DNA of 42,937 bases from Bacteroidales bacterium. Its GTDB lineage: Bacteria > Bacteroidota > Bacteroidia > Bacteroidales > UBA932. Position numbers and translations under genes: made by a program. How positions within the stretch are numbered: the first letter of the stretch is position 1; each line of letters opens with the position of its first letter. Of the stretch, positions 26,162-35,799 are shown piece by piece. The notes beneath the pieces were generated by a model, which was not told the origin of the DNA, did no database searches, and saw nothing but the letters and a program-made list of their open reading frames with translations. The stretch covers positions 1 through 42,937 of the forward strand of contig JAFZPY010000081.1 in NCBI GenBank assembly GCA_017552475.1, in the 5' to 3' direction.

Positions 26162-27013
26162 TTATTCTGATTTATCCAAAGCGAAGTGATATGTGGTCTT
26201 GTCGCCGCAGGTCATATAGATGGCATCTTCCCAATCTTCAGTATAGAACTTGAAGAAGATTCCGACAGAAGAACCGTTGATGCCGTACTTCTTTCTTGAC
26301 AATGCGAATTCGAAGTAGACCATGTCTCCTTCATCTCTGTATGTACCGGTCTCAATGGGCATGCCTTCAACGTATTCAGTGTCACCGGACGCGCAGTCGT
26401 ACCAGTTGGCCCATCCGTCCGGCCACCAGAAGGAGCCTTCGAGATACCAGTCGCAGCCAAGACCCTTGGTGGACATGCCGGTGCCTGTGAGATCATCAGA
26501 GTCCATGCGGATGTTCATGATGGCACCTTCTGCCGTACAGCCGGGAATTGTCGTATTCATTGCGACAAAGAAGAAGATGTAGTCGGCATTGTAATCGAAT
26601 TTACCGTAAGATATGCCATCGTCACCAACAAGCTGGAAGTCGGGATAAGTGACGGCGTCCCAGTCATCGAACGAATCATCGTCAAGTCTGACGGGAGAAG
26701 GTTTGGCAACGAGGATCTTGCCGGCAACGGTCTGTTCTGAACCGTTGTAATTGCCAGTCATCTTGATCCAATATGTTCCCGGTTCCGGGAAGGCGTAGGT
26801 GAATGTGTCACCTGTAGCCTGTGTGAGTCCCACTACTTCCCACTTGATGTCGGTGGTATTGGGGATGACGGAGTTGAATGTGAGAGTCAAGCCTTCACAA
26901 GTGTATTCAAATGCGATATCCGGTACCGGCTCGAGGTCAAGATCTCCCTTTCTTACGCAGGAAGAAAGTGCGGCCATGACGGCGATACAGATTAATGCAA
27001 ATATCTTTTTCAT
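26162..27013 (-). CDS. PKD-like surface lipoprotein, probable glycan-binding protein
   Basis: A 283-residue lipoprotein (lipobox LSSC, Cys19). Residues about 33-105 look like a PKD/Ig-like beta-sandwich (IKWEVVG, FTYAFPEPGTYWIKMTG). The rest, about 110-283, is rich in Trp and aromatic residues (DWYLEGSFWWPDGWANWYDC), as in carbohydrate-binding surfaces. Its place directly after SusD matches the position of SusE/SusF-like surface glycan-binding proteins. No catalytic motif is seen. Sequence of the second domain is not recognised. Confidence 0.65.
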   Translation of the reverse strand: MKKIFALICIAVMAALSSCVRKGDLDLEPVPDIAFEYTCEGLTLTFNSVIPNTTDIKWEVVGLTQATGDTFTYAFPEPGTYWIKMTGNYNGSEQTVAGKILVAKPSPVRLDDDSFDDWDAVTYPDFQLVGDDGISYGKFDYNADYIFFFVAMNTTIPGCTAEGAIMNIRMDSDDLTGTGMSTKGLGCDWYLEGSFWWPDGWANWYDCASGDTEYVEGMPIETGTYRDEGDMVYFEFALSRKKYGINGSSVGIFFKFYTEDWEDAIYMTCGDKTTYHFALDKSE

Positions 27014-27025
27014 GTTCTTAGCGTA

Positions 27026-28552
27026 TTAATAACCAGGGTTCTGTTCGCAAAGAGGATTGTTGTCAATCTCTTTTGAGGGGATAGGATATACCAGTCTGAA
27101 ATTATCGTTGCCGGTGAATACGCCGGTAGCGTCGAGCCCGGGCTTGCCGGAAGTGCTCTGACCAGCGGTATAGTTGGTGTGATAACCCCAGAAGTTACGT
27201 ACGATGTCCTTGCCGTTTCTCATGAGGTCGAAGAAGCGATGGGCTTCGAACGCAAACTCTACACGAGTCTCCTTGAGGACGAGGTCTACAATGTCGGTGG
27301 TGATATCATCCTCTGTATAGAGGTGAGCGTTGACATTTGCAGTCATCCTGTGCTTTCTGACTTCGTTGACGTCCTTGAGGGCGTTGGTCTTGTCATTCTT
27401 GTGTGCATAGGCCTCGGCACGGTTGAGGTACATCTCGGTGACGCGGAGGAAAGGAGGAGAGAAGAGGGTGGGCTTGCCGTCCTGCCATGAGAGTTTGGAG
27501 CAGGGAATCAGATCAAGGCCGTTCTTCGTGTTGACATCGCAGACGAAGCTCCAGCGTATGTCATCGGTCTCGAGAGAAGTGCCTCGTCCCATGTCTTCAA
27601 GCAGAGGCTCTGAATAGCCTTCCTCGCCCCAGCAGCCGTCCGCCTTCATGATCATGGATGCGACTGAACCGGAGCCTTTGTCGTCCTGAGGAAGCATTTT
27701 CAGGCACCAGATGGTCTCCTTGGAAGTCCATGTGCTCTTGAAATAGTCTGCGAACTCCGCGGGGCTTGCAATTTCATAGCTGGGGTCGCTGATGACTTTG
27801 CCGGAGTATTCGATGCATTTGTCCCAGTTGCCCATATAGAGGTAAACTCTTGAGAGTAGAGCGCGGACGGCACCTATGGACGCGAAGCAACGGCTCTCTG
27901 AACGTTCAACTGAAGCGGACATGAGTTTTTCGGCTTCGAGGAGGCAGTCCACTATGTAGTCGTATGTGTCCTTGAGCGAAGCACGCCCTTTGGGAGATGC
28001 ATCGGAGCCGTTTTCACGGATGACGAGTCCGGGTTCGTTGGCCGCCGTAGCCTCTTTGTAGGGCTTTGCGTAGAATCTCACGAGACTGTGCATCACATAT
28101 GCTTTGAGGAAGAGAGCCTCGCCGTGGAGAGAGTTTGTCTCATCGGTGGGATTGGCGTCTTCCGAGATAACGTCGAGGGCGACGTTGGTAGAGTAGATGA
28201 TCTTGTATGACTGTGACCAGAATGAAGCCACGTTGCTGAGTCCGGCATGTCTTTCTTCGAATTTGAAGATCATGTTGAGCTCGTCTGTGGTGGCGTGCCC
28301 GTAGACGACGTCATCTGATGAGAAGTCGGACATCTGGTAGAACTGACGGCCGTACCAGTTGTTGCTGCTGGAATTTTCAGGGTAATCCTTCATTACTGCA
28401 TAGCAGCCGTTGAGGATGTCAAGTACACCGGTCGGGGACTGGGTCATCTGGGCTCCGGTGAGGGAGTCTTCCGGTGCTATATCGAGGTCGCATGAAGCCA
28501 TGAGACCAGCACCTGCCATTGTTATCAATAGATATTTAAAGATATTTTTCAT
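27026..28552 (-). CDS. SusD/RagB-family surface nutrient-binding lipoprotein
   Basis: Partner of the SusC encoded 12 nt upstream. It has 508 residues, lipobox LMASC (Cys21), the N-terminal DLDIAPEDSLTGAQM, the helical GEALFLKAYVMHSLVRFYAKPY segment and the C-terminal RVTEMYLNRAEAYAHKNDKTNALKD plus ETRVEFAFEAHRFFDLMRNG, all typical of RagB/SusD. It ends PLCEQNPGY, the usual NPGY tail. It should cover the transporter and bind the glycan. Confidence 0.95.
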   Translation of the reverse strand: MKNIFKYLLITMAGAGLMASCDLDIAPEDSLTGAQMTQSPTGVLDILNGCYAVMKDYPENSSSNNWYGRQFYQMSDFSSDDVVYGHATTDELNMIFKFEERHAGLSNVASFWSQSYKIIYSTNVALDVISEDANPTDETNSLHGEALFLKAYVMHSLVRFYAKPYKEATAANEPGLVIRENGSDASPKGRASLKDTYDYIVDCLLEAEKLMSASVERSESRCFASIGAVRALLSRVYLYMGNWDKCIEYSGKVISDPSYEIASPAEFADYFKSTWTSKETIWCLKMLPQDDKGSGSVASMIMKADGCWGEEGYSEPLLEDMGRGTSLETDDIRWSFVCDVNTKNGLDLIPCSKLSWQDGKPTLFSPPFLRVTEMYLNRAEAYAHKNDKTNALKDVNEVRKHRMTANVNAHLYTEDDITTDIVDLVLKETRVEFAFEAHRFFDLMRNGKDIVRNFWGYHTNYTAGQSTSGKPGLDATGVFTGNDNFRLVYPIPSKEIDNNPLCEQNPGY

Positions 28553-28564
28553 ATCCGCAATTTC

Positions 28565-31495
28565 TTAGAATGTGAAGTTGATTTGGAAAATGAACTGCTT
28601 CTTGTTGGGGTACCTGTTGTCGATTGACTCGATCATGCCGGCAACGCCGGAGTCGGCAGACAGGGAGACCTCGGGATCTGCACCCCACACGGTCGTGCCT
28701 GTGAAGAGGTTGTCACAGGAGAGCGAGAGAGTGAGACCGGTGTCCTTGGTGATACTCTTGGGAAGGGTGTAGGACAGGGTCACGTTACGGAGTTTGAAGT
28801 AGTTGCCTTTTACCAGGTCACCTGTGTGGTAGACAGATGCAAGGGCGTAGGCGGGAAGTCCGATTGTGGCTTCATCACCGGGCTGACGCCAGATTTTGTC
28901 TTCATTTGAGGGCTGGAGTGAGTTGGATACGAAGGTGGCGAGACGGCTCGCACGGGCGCGGCCGTAGAGTGTGTTGCCCCATACGAAACTACCGTTTGCA
29001 ATCAGTTTGAAATTCTTCCAGGTGACCTGGGTGCCGACACCACCCATCCAGGGAATGATAGGAGTACCAGCTTCTACGAAGCGTGCTGATGCGTAGTCGT
29101 AAGTGAGGGAGCCGTCTTCTGCGACGAATTGTTCGCGGCCGGTCTGGGGATCGACGCCCGCATATTCGCGGAGATACCATGTGTACATGGGAACTCCGTC
29201 ACGATAGATCTGTGAGAGGCTCCTGTAGTTGGACTGAATGAACTGAACACCTTCGCCGAAGTTGAAGAGTTTATTCTTATTGTAGGAGATGTTGAAATCC
29301 ATGTCCCACCTGAGGTCACGCGTCTTGACGGGGGTGACGTTGATTGCGAATTCGAAACCAGTGTTACGTACCGAACCGAGATTCTGCCACTGGCTGGAGA
29401 AACCGCCTGTAGGAGGGAGGTCACGGTAGATAAGTAGGTCGTTGGTGGTATTGTTGTAGTAGTTCAAGTCGATGGATATGCGGTCGGTGATACCTGCTTC
29501 AAGGCCGGCATTGATCTGTGTGGTCTCCTCCCATTTAAGGTCTTTGTTTGCCATCTGGATAGGAACGGCGGCGGAGTTGGAGTCGTACTGCGTGCTATAT
29601 GCAAAGGCTTCGAGATACTTGGAAGAGCCGATATCTTTCATACCTGTTTTACCTACACTGGCTTTGAACTTGAGATAGGTTATGACATCGGAATGGAAGA
29701 AAGGCTCATTGTTCACCGCCCATGCTGCTGAAATAGCGGGGAAGATAGCGGTGCGGTGATCCTTGTTGAAGGTAGATGACTGGTCAACGCGGAATGAACC
29801 GGTGAGGAAGTATCTCTGGCCATAGCTGTAGTTGGCCTCGGAGATGAATGACTGCATGCCGCTCTTGCTGCGGTTGCCGCCGGCGTCTTTATTGGCGGAA
29901 GCGACATCAAGGACTGATAGACCGAAGGGAAGTCCCTGGCCGGAGCCGCTGAGGCTGTTGTTCCATGTCATCTGTCCCTCATAGCCGACGAGACCTCTTA
30001 TGGAGTGCTTGCCAAAGTCCTTGTCGAATTTGAACATATTGGTGCTGATACCGCCGTAGCTGTAGCTCATTGAGTCTTCAATCTCGTCGCCGCCCTTCAT
30101 ATATTCGACATCGGCGAATCTATGGTAGTGGCTGTGCCAGAATCCCACTGTACTGCGGGTCTGGGATACGAAAGAGAGCCATGGAGTGATTTTAGCCGTG
30201 AGGACGAAATCCAGATCAGTGCCGAAGCCCTTGCTGTTTCGCACGTCCTTGCCGCTCTCGAAGCCGAACATGGGGTTGACGTCGTAACGGCCGTAGAGCT
30301 TGCTCTGTTTGAATGAACGAAGGTTGCCGTCGGCGTCGTAGGGAGAGTCGAAAGGAATATTTTCACCGACATAATAGACGAGGTTGCCGTCCGGCTCGTC
30401 GGACATGTTGCCGCTGACATTGAGATTGGCTGTGAGGGTCAGCCATTTGGTGAGGTTGAATGTATTGTTGGAACGAACATTCAGCTGTTTGTAGCCGGTA
30501 TGCCTGATGGTACCGTCCTCATTGTAGTAGGAGAATGAGAGATAGCCTGAGTACCAGTCTTTTTTACCCATTACCGAGAAGTGATAGTTTTGCAGGAAGG
30601 CATTCTGGGTAATGAGGTCTCTCCAGTCGGTATCATTTTCAAGGATGGAGGAAGGCAGTGCGGACCTGAAGGCGAGGTCATCGATGAGATGAGTCTCGGG
30701 GTCGCGGAAGTACTCGCGATAGTAGGTGTAGAGCTCCTTGGTGTTCATCAGGCCCTGACGGGAAAAGTCAGGAGTGATGAGGCCGAAGTTGGCCTTGAAG
30801 TTGAACTGTAGCTTGCTGGATTTTGCCTTCTTTGTGGTGATCACGAGGACACCGCTGTTGGCCTGGGCGCCGAACATACCGGTAGAGCCGACATCCTTGA
30901 GGACGGTGACGGACTCTACGTCGTCAGGATCGTAGGACCCTCCGATGATACCGTCAACCACATAGAGAGGCTCCTGAGAAGCGTGGATTGACGAGGTGCC
31001 ACGGACACGGATGGAAGGCGATGCTCCGGGACGGCCGCTGTCTTTAACGATAGTCACACCTGAGACCTTGCCCTGAAGCATGTCTCCGATGTTGTTGCTC
31101 ACAACGTCATGGAGTTTCTCGGAGGAGACGGTGGTCACGGCACTGGTGATCTCGCCCCTGGTCTTTGAGGAGTAACCCATTACGACGACTTCGTCGATAA
31201 GCTGGGAGTCTACCTCAAGCGTAATGTCGATTACGCCTCTGTTACCCACCCGCAATTCGGTGGTCTTGAAGCCTATTGAAGAGAAGACAAGTGTGGCATT
31301 TTCGTTGTGGACGGTGATGGAATAGTTTCCGTCGGGATCCGTTATTACACCATTTGAGGTTCCCTTCTCAAACACGCTTGCCGCTACGATGGGCAAGCCG
31401 TCGTCTCCTGATGTGACGACACCTTTGACCGCAACCTGGGCGGACATTACAAGTGTCGAGAACATCAAAAGTCCTGAAAGTAATACATTCTTCAT
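28565..31495 (-). CDS. SusC/RagA-family TonB-dependent outer-membrane transporter
   Basis: A 976-residue barrel transporter. Signal peptide 1-19 (ends VMSAQ); carboxypeptidase-regulatory-like domain about 22-92 (VKGVVTSGDDGLPIVAASV); TonB-box region LIDEVVVMGYSSKTRG; plug domain with MLQGKVSGVTI, PSIRVRGTSSI, YVVDGIIGG and GMFGAQANSGVLVITTKK; barrel ending FIFQINFTF. It lies downstream of the GH36 gene (49-nt gap, the widest in the operon) and upstream of SusD, so the operon joins catabolic enzymes and uptake in one unit. Confidence 0.95.
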   Translation of the reverse strand: MKNVLLSGLLMFSTLVMSAQVAVKGVVTSGDDGLPIVAASVFEKGTSNGVITDPDGNYSITVHNENATLVFSSIGFKTTELRVGNRGVIDITLEVDSQLIDEVVVMGYSSKTRGEITSAVTTVSSEKLHDVVSNNIGDMLQGKVSGVTIVKDSGRPGASPSIRVRGTSSIHASQEPLYVVDGIIGGSYDPDDVESVTVLKDVGSTGMFGAQANSGVLVITTKKAKSSKLQFNFKANFGLITPDFSRQGLMNTKELYTYYREYFRDPETHLIDDLAFRSALPSSILENDTDWRDLITQNAFLQNYHFSVMGKKDWYSGYLSFSYYNEDGTIRHTGYKQLNVRSNNTFNLTKWLTLTANLNVSGNMSDEPDGNLVYYVGENIPFDSPYDADGNLRSFKQSKLYGRYDVNPMFGFESGKDVRNSKGFGTDLDFVLTAKITPWLSFVSQTRSTVGFWHSHYHRFADVEYMKGGDEIEDSMSYSYGGISTNMFKFDKDFGKHSIRGLVGYEGQMTWNNSLSGSGQGLPFGLSVLDVASANKDAGGNRSKSGMQSFISEANYSYGQRYFLTGSFRVDQSSTFNKDHRTAIFPAISAAWAVNNEPFFHSDVITYLKFKASVGKTGMKDIGSSKYLEAFAYSTQYDSNSAAVPIQMANKDLKWEETTQINAGLEAGITDRISIDLNYYNNTTNDLLIYRDLPPTGGFSSQWQNLGSVRNTGFEFAINVTPVKTRDLRWDMDFNISYNKNKLFNFGEGVQFIQSNYRSLSQIYRDGVPMYTWYLREYAGVDPQTGREQFVAEDGSLTYDYASARFVEAGTPIIPWMGGVGTQVTWKNFKLIANGSFVWGNTLYGRARASRLATFVSNSLQPSNEDKIWRQPGDEATIGLPAYALASVYHTGDLVKGNYFKLRNVTLSYTLPKSITKDTGLTLSLSCDNLFTGTTVWGADPEVSLSADSGVAGMIESIDNRYPNKKQFIFQINFTF

Positions 31496-31544
31496 GGATT
31501 TTGTGTAATTGGTTATTATTGTTAATTGTTGTTACGGCAATTGG

Positions 31545-33599
31545 CTAGAGCGTCACTTCGCTGACTTCGATGAGCAGGCTTCCATCGACTACGGTCTGAA
31601 GCACCGTCTTGTCGGAGGCAGTCACGGTACCGAGGTCACGATGATTGTAGTAATCCTCGATGCGGTACGTCATACCCGTGCGGAGGCCGCGGAGCTCCAC
31701 GGAATCAACCGGGCCTGACGTCGCATAGAAAGCATAGTAGAGCTTTCCGTCCTGGGTCAGGACATGAGTCTCGGGATAGTCGAAGCCGATGTCATACAGC
31801 CCTGGCACATACTGGCCTTTGGCCAGCTGCTTTTCCTCGAAAATCTTGAGGGCATTTCTCAGGAGAGCCTCTTTCTCCGGGGTGAGCAGGTATGAATGTT
31901 CTGCATAAGGATTGTCTTTGGGCCAGGTAAATTTGGTGCCGATGACAGCTCCGATTCCCAGTTGGGTAGGGTAGTCGTTCCCATTGTCGGAAAGCTCTAT
32001 GTGGTCTCCATAATAGGCAAGCTGCGGCGCAAGGGCCCTGAGTACATAGCCCTTGGTGCGTATCTGCCAGCTGCTCGTAGGGTCGGAAGATACAGCTTTG
32101 TCTATATAGGGCAGATTATAGACCGAGAAACAGTCTCCGCAGGGGCAGTACTGTATGACAGCATTGGGTTTCACTGCCTTGGCTGTCTTCTGGATGAGGT
32201 CGTAGAAACCGGGAAGCTCGCGTGATGATTTTTCCGGATCTTCCGGGTGATGCAGCGGGTTGTAGTCAGGGGCGACACAGTTCATGTGCTGGCCGTCGAG
32301 CTTGAGACCGTCAAAGCCGTAATCAGCTATGAACTTGTGTACAAGGGCGGACTGCTCCCTGCGGACATCTTCATCCAGAGGAGAGAGATACCAGCTGTCC
32401 CACCACTCTATCTTGTGGGGCCCGCCTTCCTTGTCCAGGATGAGAGCGTCCGGATATTTCCGGAGGAATTCTGTCCCCGGGTCTGCCGCGAGAGGGGCCC
32501 ACCATAGTTCAGCCTTGAGTCCGTGTTTATGGAATTCGTCGACCATGTATTTCATGTCGGCATCGCCATTGGGGAATCTCTCCCTGGTGAGGTCCCAGTC
32601 TCCTTCGGCTATCTGGAAACCGTCATCCAGGGTGGCCCATTTGAAGCCGAGCTCTTGTACCTTGGGAAGAGTGCCGATGATTTCGGCAATGGTGAATTTG
32701 CGTTCATATCCCCATGCGCACCAGGCGGGCTGATAGGCCTCGGGACCGCTGACGGGCATCTTTATGCCAACTTTGTCGAGTAGTCCGGCATAGTTGCGCA
32801 GTGCCCCGAAGCAGTCGCCGGTATAGACGCTGATGAAGCATGTATACGTGCTAAGGCTCTTTCCGGGAGCCAGTGTGAAGGATTCGTTGAATTCTTTTAC
32901 TATGGAGATGTCGGCATAGTCATTTCCGGGCTTTTTGTCCACGGGAAGACTGACAAGCTGGGGTGAGGGGTCAATGTGACCGATGATCACACCGGCATCG
33001 CGTCTCCAGAGACATACGACAGGGATGCCGCCGCCATAGTCGGCATGGCCTTCGGCTGGATTCATCCCCATGAAGTTGCGCTGGTAGAACTCCTCGCCCA
33101 CCGGCTTGATCCAGTCTTCGCGATAAGCGGAGGACTGTCCCTGGAACGACCAGAAGTACGGCTCCGGCTCTCCTGCCTGTACCTGCAGGTCGAACATGGA
33201 CCATCCATCTACCTTGAGCGTATCGCCAGAGTCATTTTGATAGACCGCATCCACGATGATGGTCGAAGGGAATGCGTCGTATATGGAAAGCCTCAGCTCG
33301 CGTCTGATCTCAGGACCAGAGACGGATTGCCCTTTGTAAATGAAACAGGTACCGTGTCCAAATTGATTGTCCAGATGCTTTCTTCCGGAACCTGTAGTAT
33401 GAAACGATAATCTCTCTCCGGATATGGTTATCGAACCCAGATCCGTCGTGGATTTGATAAGTGGTGAAGCCGTCGCGCTGTCTTCGACGCGGAAGCTGTT
33501 TCCGTCCTTGTCCGGAACGACCGAGAGGTCGCCTGATACGGGCGCGGAAACACATGCCGAAATGGCAAGACTGGTGAGTGCGATGGTTATTAGTTTCAT
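31545..33599 (-). CDS. GH36-family glycosidase (alpha-galactosidase / alpha-N-acetylgalactosaminidase type), lipoprotein
   Basis: Retaining glycosidase of 684 residues with lipobox LAISAC (Cys16), so exported and lipid-anchored. An N-terminal beta-supersandwich (about 25-280) precedes the TIM barrel. Motifs of GH36 are seen in order: AWCAWGYERKF (293-302), WATLDDGFQ (321-329), ELWWAPL (364-370), the nucleophile strand GLKLDGQ with Asp435, and SSDPTSS with Asp506 as the expected acid/base. The family covers alpha-galactosidases, alpha-N-acetylgalactosaminidases and raffinose-type transferases. The neighbouring amino-sugar genes favour alpha-GalNAc or alpha-GalN release, but this is inference. 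Confidence 0.92.
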   Translation of the reverse strand: MKLITIALTSLAISACVSAPVSGDLSVVPDKDGNSFRVEDSATASPLIKSTTDLGSITISGERLSFHTTGSGRKHLDNQFGHGTCFIYKGQSVSGPEIRRELRLSIYDAFPSTIIVDAVYQNDSGDTLKVDGWSMFDLQVQAGEPEPYFWSFQGQSSAYREDWIKPVGEEFYQRNFMGMNPAEGHADYGGGIPVVCLWRRDAGVIIGHIDPSPQLVSLPVDKKPGNDYADISIVKEFNESFTLAPGKSLSTYTCFISVYTGDCFGALRNYAGLLDKVGIKMPVSGPEAYQPAWCAWGYERKFTIAEIIGTLPKVQELGFKWATLDDGFQIAEGDWDLTRERFPNGDADMKYMVDEFHKHGLKAELWWAPLAADPGTEFLRKYPDALILDKEGGPHKIEWWDSWYLSPLDEDVRREQSALVHKFIADYGFDGLKLDGQHMNCVAPDYNPLHHPEDPEKSSRELPGFYDLIQKTAKAVKPNAVIQYCPCGDCFSVYNLPYIDKAVSSDPTSSWQIRTKGYVLRALAPQLAYYGDHIELSDNGNDYPTQLGIGAVIGTKFTWPKDNPYAEHSYLLTPEKEALLRNALKIFEEKQLAKGQYVPGLYDIGFDYPETHVLTQDGKLYYAFYATSGPVDSVELRGLRTGMTYRIEDYYNHRDLGTVTASDKTVLQTVVDGSLLIEVSEVTL

Positions 33600-33608
33600 A
33601 AAAGTGTT

Positions 33609-34559
33609 TTATAGTGTGATATCTTGCTTAAAGAATTTCCGCGCGGCATCTTCGATGGCCTTCTTGGACTTGAACGCCCCGGTGCCGCCGGCGGCAGTGG
33701 TATTGATCGCTCCGGCGAGGTTGCCGAGATACTGGCAGTATTCCAGGTCCTTGCCTTGGACGAAAGCGGTAATAAAGCCGGCGTTGAAACTGTCGCCAGC
33801 CCCAATTGCGTCCACGACATTCTGGTTGAGCATGGCGGAGAGTTTCTTTTCGCTATCCTTTGTGATGACCAGTGAGCCCTTTGAGCCCATTTTCACCACA
33901 AGTATGTTGATGTATGGACGTACCTCCTTGATTGCCTCTTCAAGGGAGTCTTTGCCGGTAAGGGCTTTCAGTTCCTGTTCGTTGGGCATGAAAATGTCGA
34001 CGGACGGGAGGATTTTCCTGTAGTCGAAATCCCATTTTTCTTCAGGGTCGAATTGCATGTCCATGGACAGGGTAACCCCCTGTGCCTTCACAAGCCTGAC
34101 AATCTCAAGGATATCCCTGTGGAGCGTCTCCTGCATGAATATGGAAGAGATATGTACGTGCCGCGCCGCGGCAATTGCCTCGGGGCGGATGTCCTTAACG
34201 CCCATTATGCTCATTGCTCCGGGGTATGTCACGTTGGCGCGGTCCTCGTCATAGTTGAGAATCGCTGTCAGGCCAGTAGCGGCCGTGGACACCTCAATAA
34301 GATTGGAAGTGTCCACTCCGCGGCCTTCAAGGGATGTCTTGACAAAGGCGCCGAAGTCGTCATGCCCGACCATGCCGAGGAAAGAGACCCTGGCTCCGAG
34401 GGATGCTGCATTGGCTGCGAAGATGGCAGTGGAACTTCCGAGAGTAAGGACCATTTCCTTGGCGAAAATCTCTTTGCCGACTTCGGGAAAGCCGCAAATC
34501 CTGTTGAGCAGGAGGTCTACATTGAGCTCTCCCAGCGCTATAATGTCAAACTTCTTCAT
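33609..34559 (-). CDS. PfkB-family sugar kinase
   Basis: Ribokinase-like ATP-dependent kinase, 316 residues. The start at 34559 (MKKFDIIALGELNVD) lies 1 nt past the previous stop; five extra residues are possible from 34574. Motifs are GELNVDLLLN, VGHDDFG, LSMDMQFDP and the catalytic and anion-hole motif IGAGDSFNAGF near the C-terminus. Related kinases act on tagatose-6-phosphate, fructose, ribose and, in aga clusters, galactosamine or N-acetylgalactosamine. Between gatZ-like and GH36 genes it could be the entry kinase for GalN/GalNAc or the tagatose-6-phosphate kinase; the sequence does not decide. Confidence 0.9.
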   Translation of the reverse strand: MKKFDIIALGELNVDLLLNRICGFPEVGKEIFAKEMVLTLGSSTAIFAANAASLGARVSFLGMVGHDDFGAFVKTSLEGRGVDTSNLIEVSTAATGLTAILNYDEDRANVTYPGAMSIMGVKDIRPEAIAAARHVHISSIFMQETLHRDILEIVRLVKAQGVTLSMDMQFDPEEKWDFDYRKILPSVDIFMPNEQELKALTGKDSLEEAIKEVRPYINILVVKMGSKGSLVITKDSEKKLSAMLNQNVVDAIGAGDSFNAGFITAFVQGKDLEYCQYLGNLAGAINTTAAGGTGAFKSKKAIEDAARKFFKQDITL

Positions 34560-34560
34560 T

Positions 34561-35790
34561 TTACAGCAAGTCATTAAGATTTACCAGATTGAATGCTACG
34601 TAATATTTATCGATCGCTCTCTCTATTGTGGCGAGTACGATGCCTTCGGCGTCTATACCGTTGAGGCTCAGATTGTCGTAGAGGGTCTGGCGGGCAGCTA
34701 TTGCCTCTGGCTTCTGCCATATATAACGTGCACCGGTCTGGATGAGCCATCTCTGGCGGTCCGGAGTAATGGAATTGAAATCATCGGGAGATTCATTGCC
34801 ATGCACCCATTTCTTCCATCTTCCGGATGCAATGACAAGGTCTTTGAGGATGGCTGTCATGTTGGAATGCATCGCGACCTGACCAGCCTCGTAGAGCTTG
34901 TTCTCGACTGCTTCGAGCTCTTCCAGGGCGTTGAATTCGCATACCGTGAATTCGGGGCCGACGTTGGCGGCACCCATTCTACATACGGGGTAGTCCTGAG
35001 GGTTCTCGACGTCGTCGGTGTAATGGCCTTTTATGAAGCTGCCGTATTCGGCCACAATGGAAGTGAGGTCCTTTGCGACCTTGGGGTCGAAGAATGTGGT
35101 GTGAAGGTCAGTGCCGACTTTGCCAACGACGAAGCACGGCCATGCATCGGAACAACCATTCCTGGCAAGACCCTCTTTCAGGAGGACGAGGAATTTGCGG
35201 AAGACCGTCTCGTCGGCGAGTCCGCCATGAACTTCTTCTGTCCCGACTTCATAAGCAATGGGAGCGAGCCCCCTGGCTTTCCTGAAATTCTCTATGTGTG
35301 TGATTAGTTCGATAGTTCTTTCAGCTACAACTTCAATTTTGATCGTTTCTCCCTTTGGCAGGAAGCGGTCAACAGTGGGGTCGACATGAATAAGCTCGTA
35401 TCCTGCAAGCAGGGCGGATTCATATGATTTCTTGACTCCTTCCATGGCTTTTTCATAGGGCCACATTTCAATGGTCTGTATATCTTTAAGCCATGGACCG
35501 CCGTGGTCGATAGCTGCAATATAAGGGCCATTGTAGTCATTTCTTTTGGCCTCGACTTTCATAACCCTGACGAAGTCTTCCTGGGTCATGCCGGTGTAGC
35601 CACCGTCGTCGTCGACCTGATTGAGAGTGGCGGCAAACATTATTGGTGCGTTGTTGCGTTTTGCTGCTCTGAAAGCTGCCTTGATAACGGCGGGAGAATT
35701 GGGGCAGACAGCAAGGAGGGTCATGGGCTTATGACCTTCTGCTGTAAGTGCCTGAACTTTGTCCAGAATCTGTCTTAATTTGGGTTTCAT
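34561..35790 (-). CDS. GatZ/KbaZ-family protein (tagatose-bisphosphate aldolase subunit or tagatose-6-phosphate 4-epimerase)
   Basis: TIM-barrel protein of 409 residues of the GatZ/KbaZ family. In enterobacteria GatZ/KbaZ is needed for full activity and stability of the class II aldolase GatY/KbaY, but some family members act alone as C4 epimerases between tagatose-6-phosphate and fructose-6-phosphate. Conserved stretches seen: AIDHGGPW, LIHVDPTVD, YEVGTEEVHGG, FVVGKVGTDLH and MAAN-like GAANVGPEFT. No GatY gene occurs in the window, which favours the epimerase role here. It lies 9 nt after agaS and directly before the kinase. Confidence 0.9.
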   Translation of the reverse strand: MKPKLRQILDKVQALTAEGHKPMTLLAVCPNSPAVIKAAFRAAKRNNAPIMFAATLNQVDDDGGYTGMTQEDFVRVMKVEAKRNDYNGPYIAAIDHGGPWLKDIQTIEMWPYEKAMEGVKKSYESALLAGYELIHVDPTVDRFLPKGETIKIEVVAERTIELITHIENFRKARGLAPIAYEVGTEEVHGGLADETVFRKFLVLLKEGLARNGCSDAWPCFVVGKVGTDLHTTFFDPKVAKDLTSIVAEYGSFIKGHYTDDVENPQDYPVCRMGAANVGPEFTVCEFNALEELEAVENKLYEAGQVAMHSNMTAILKDLVIASGRWKKWVHGNESPDDFNSITPDRQRWLIQTGARYIWQKPEAIAARQTLYDNLSLNGIDAEGIVLATIERAIDKYYVAFNLVNLNDLL

Positions 35791-35799
35791 GATAGCTAC

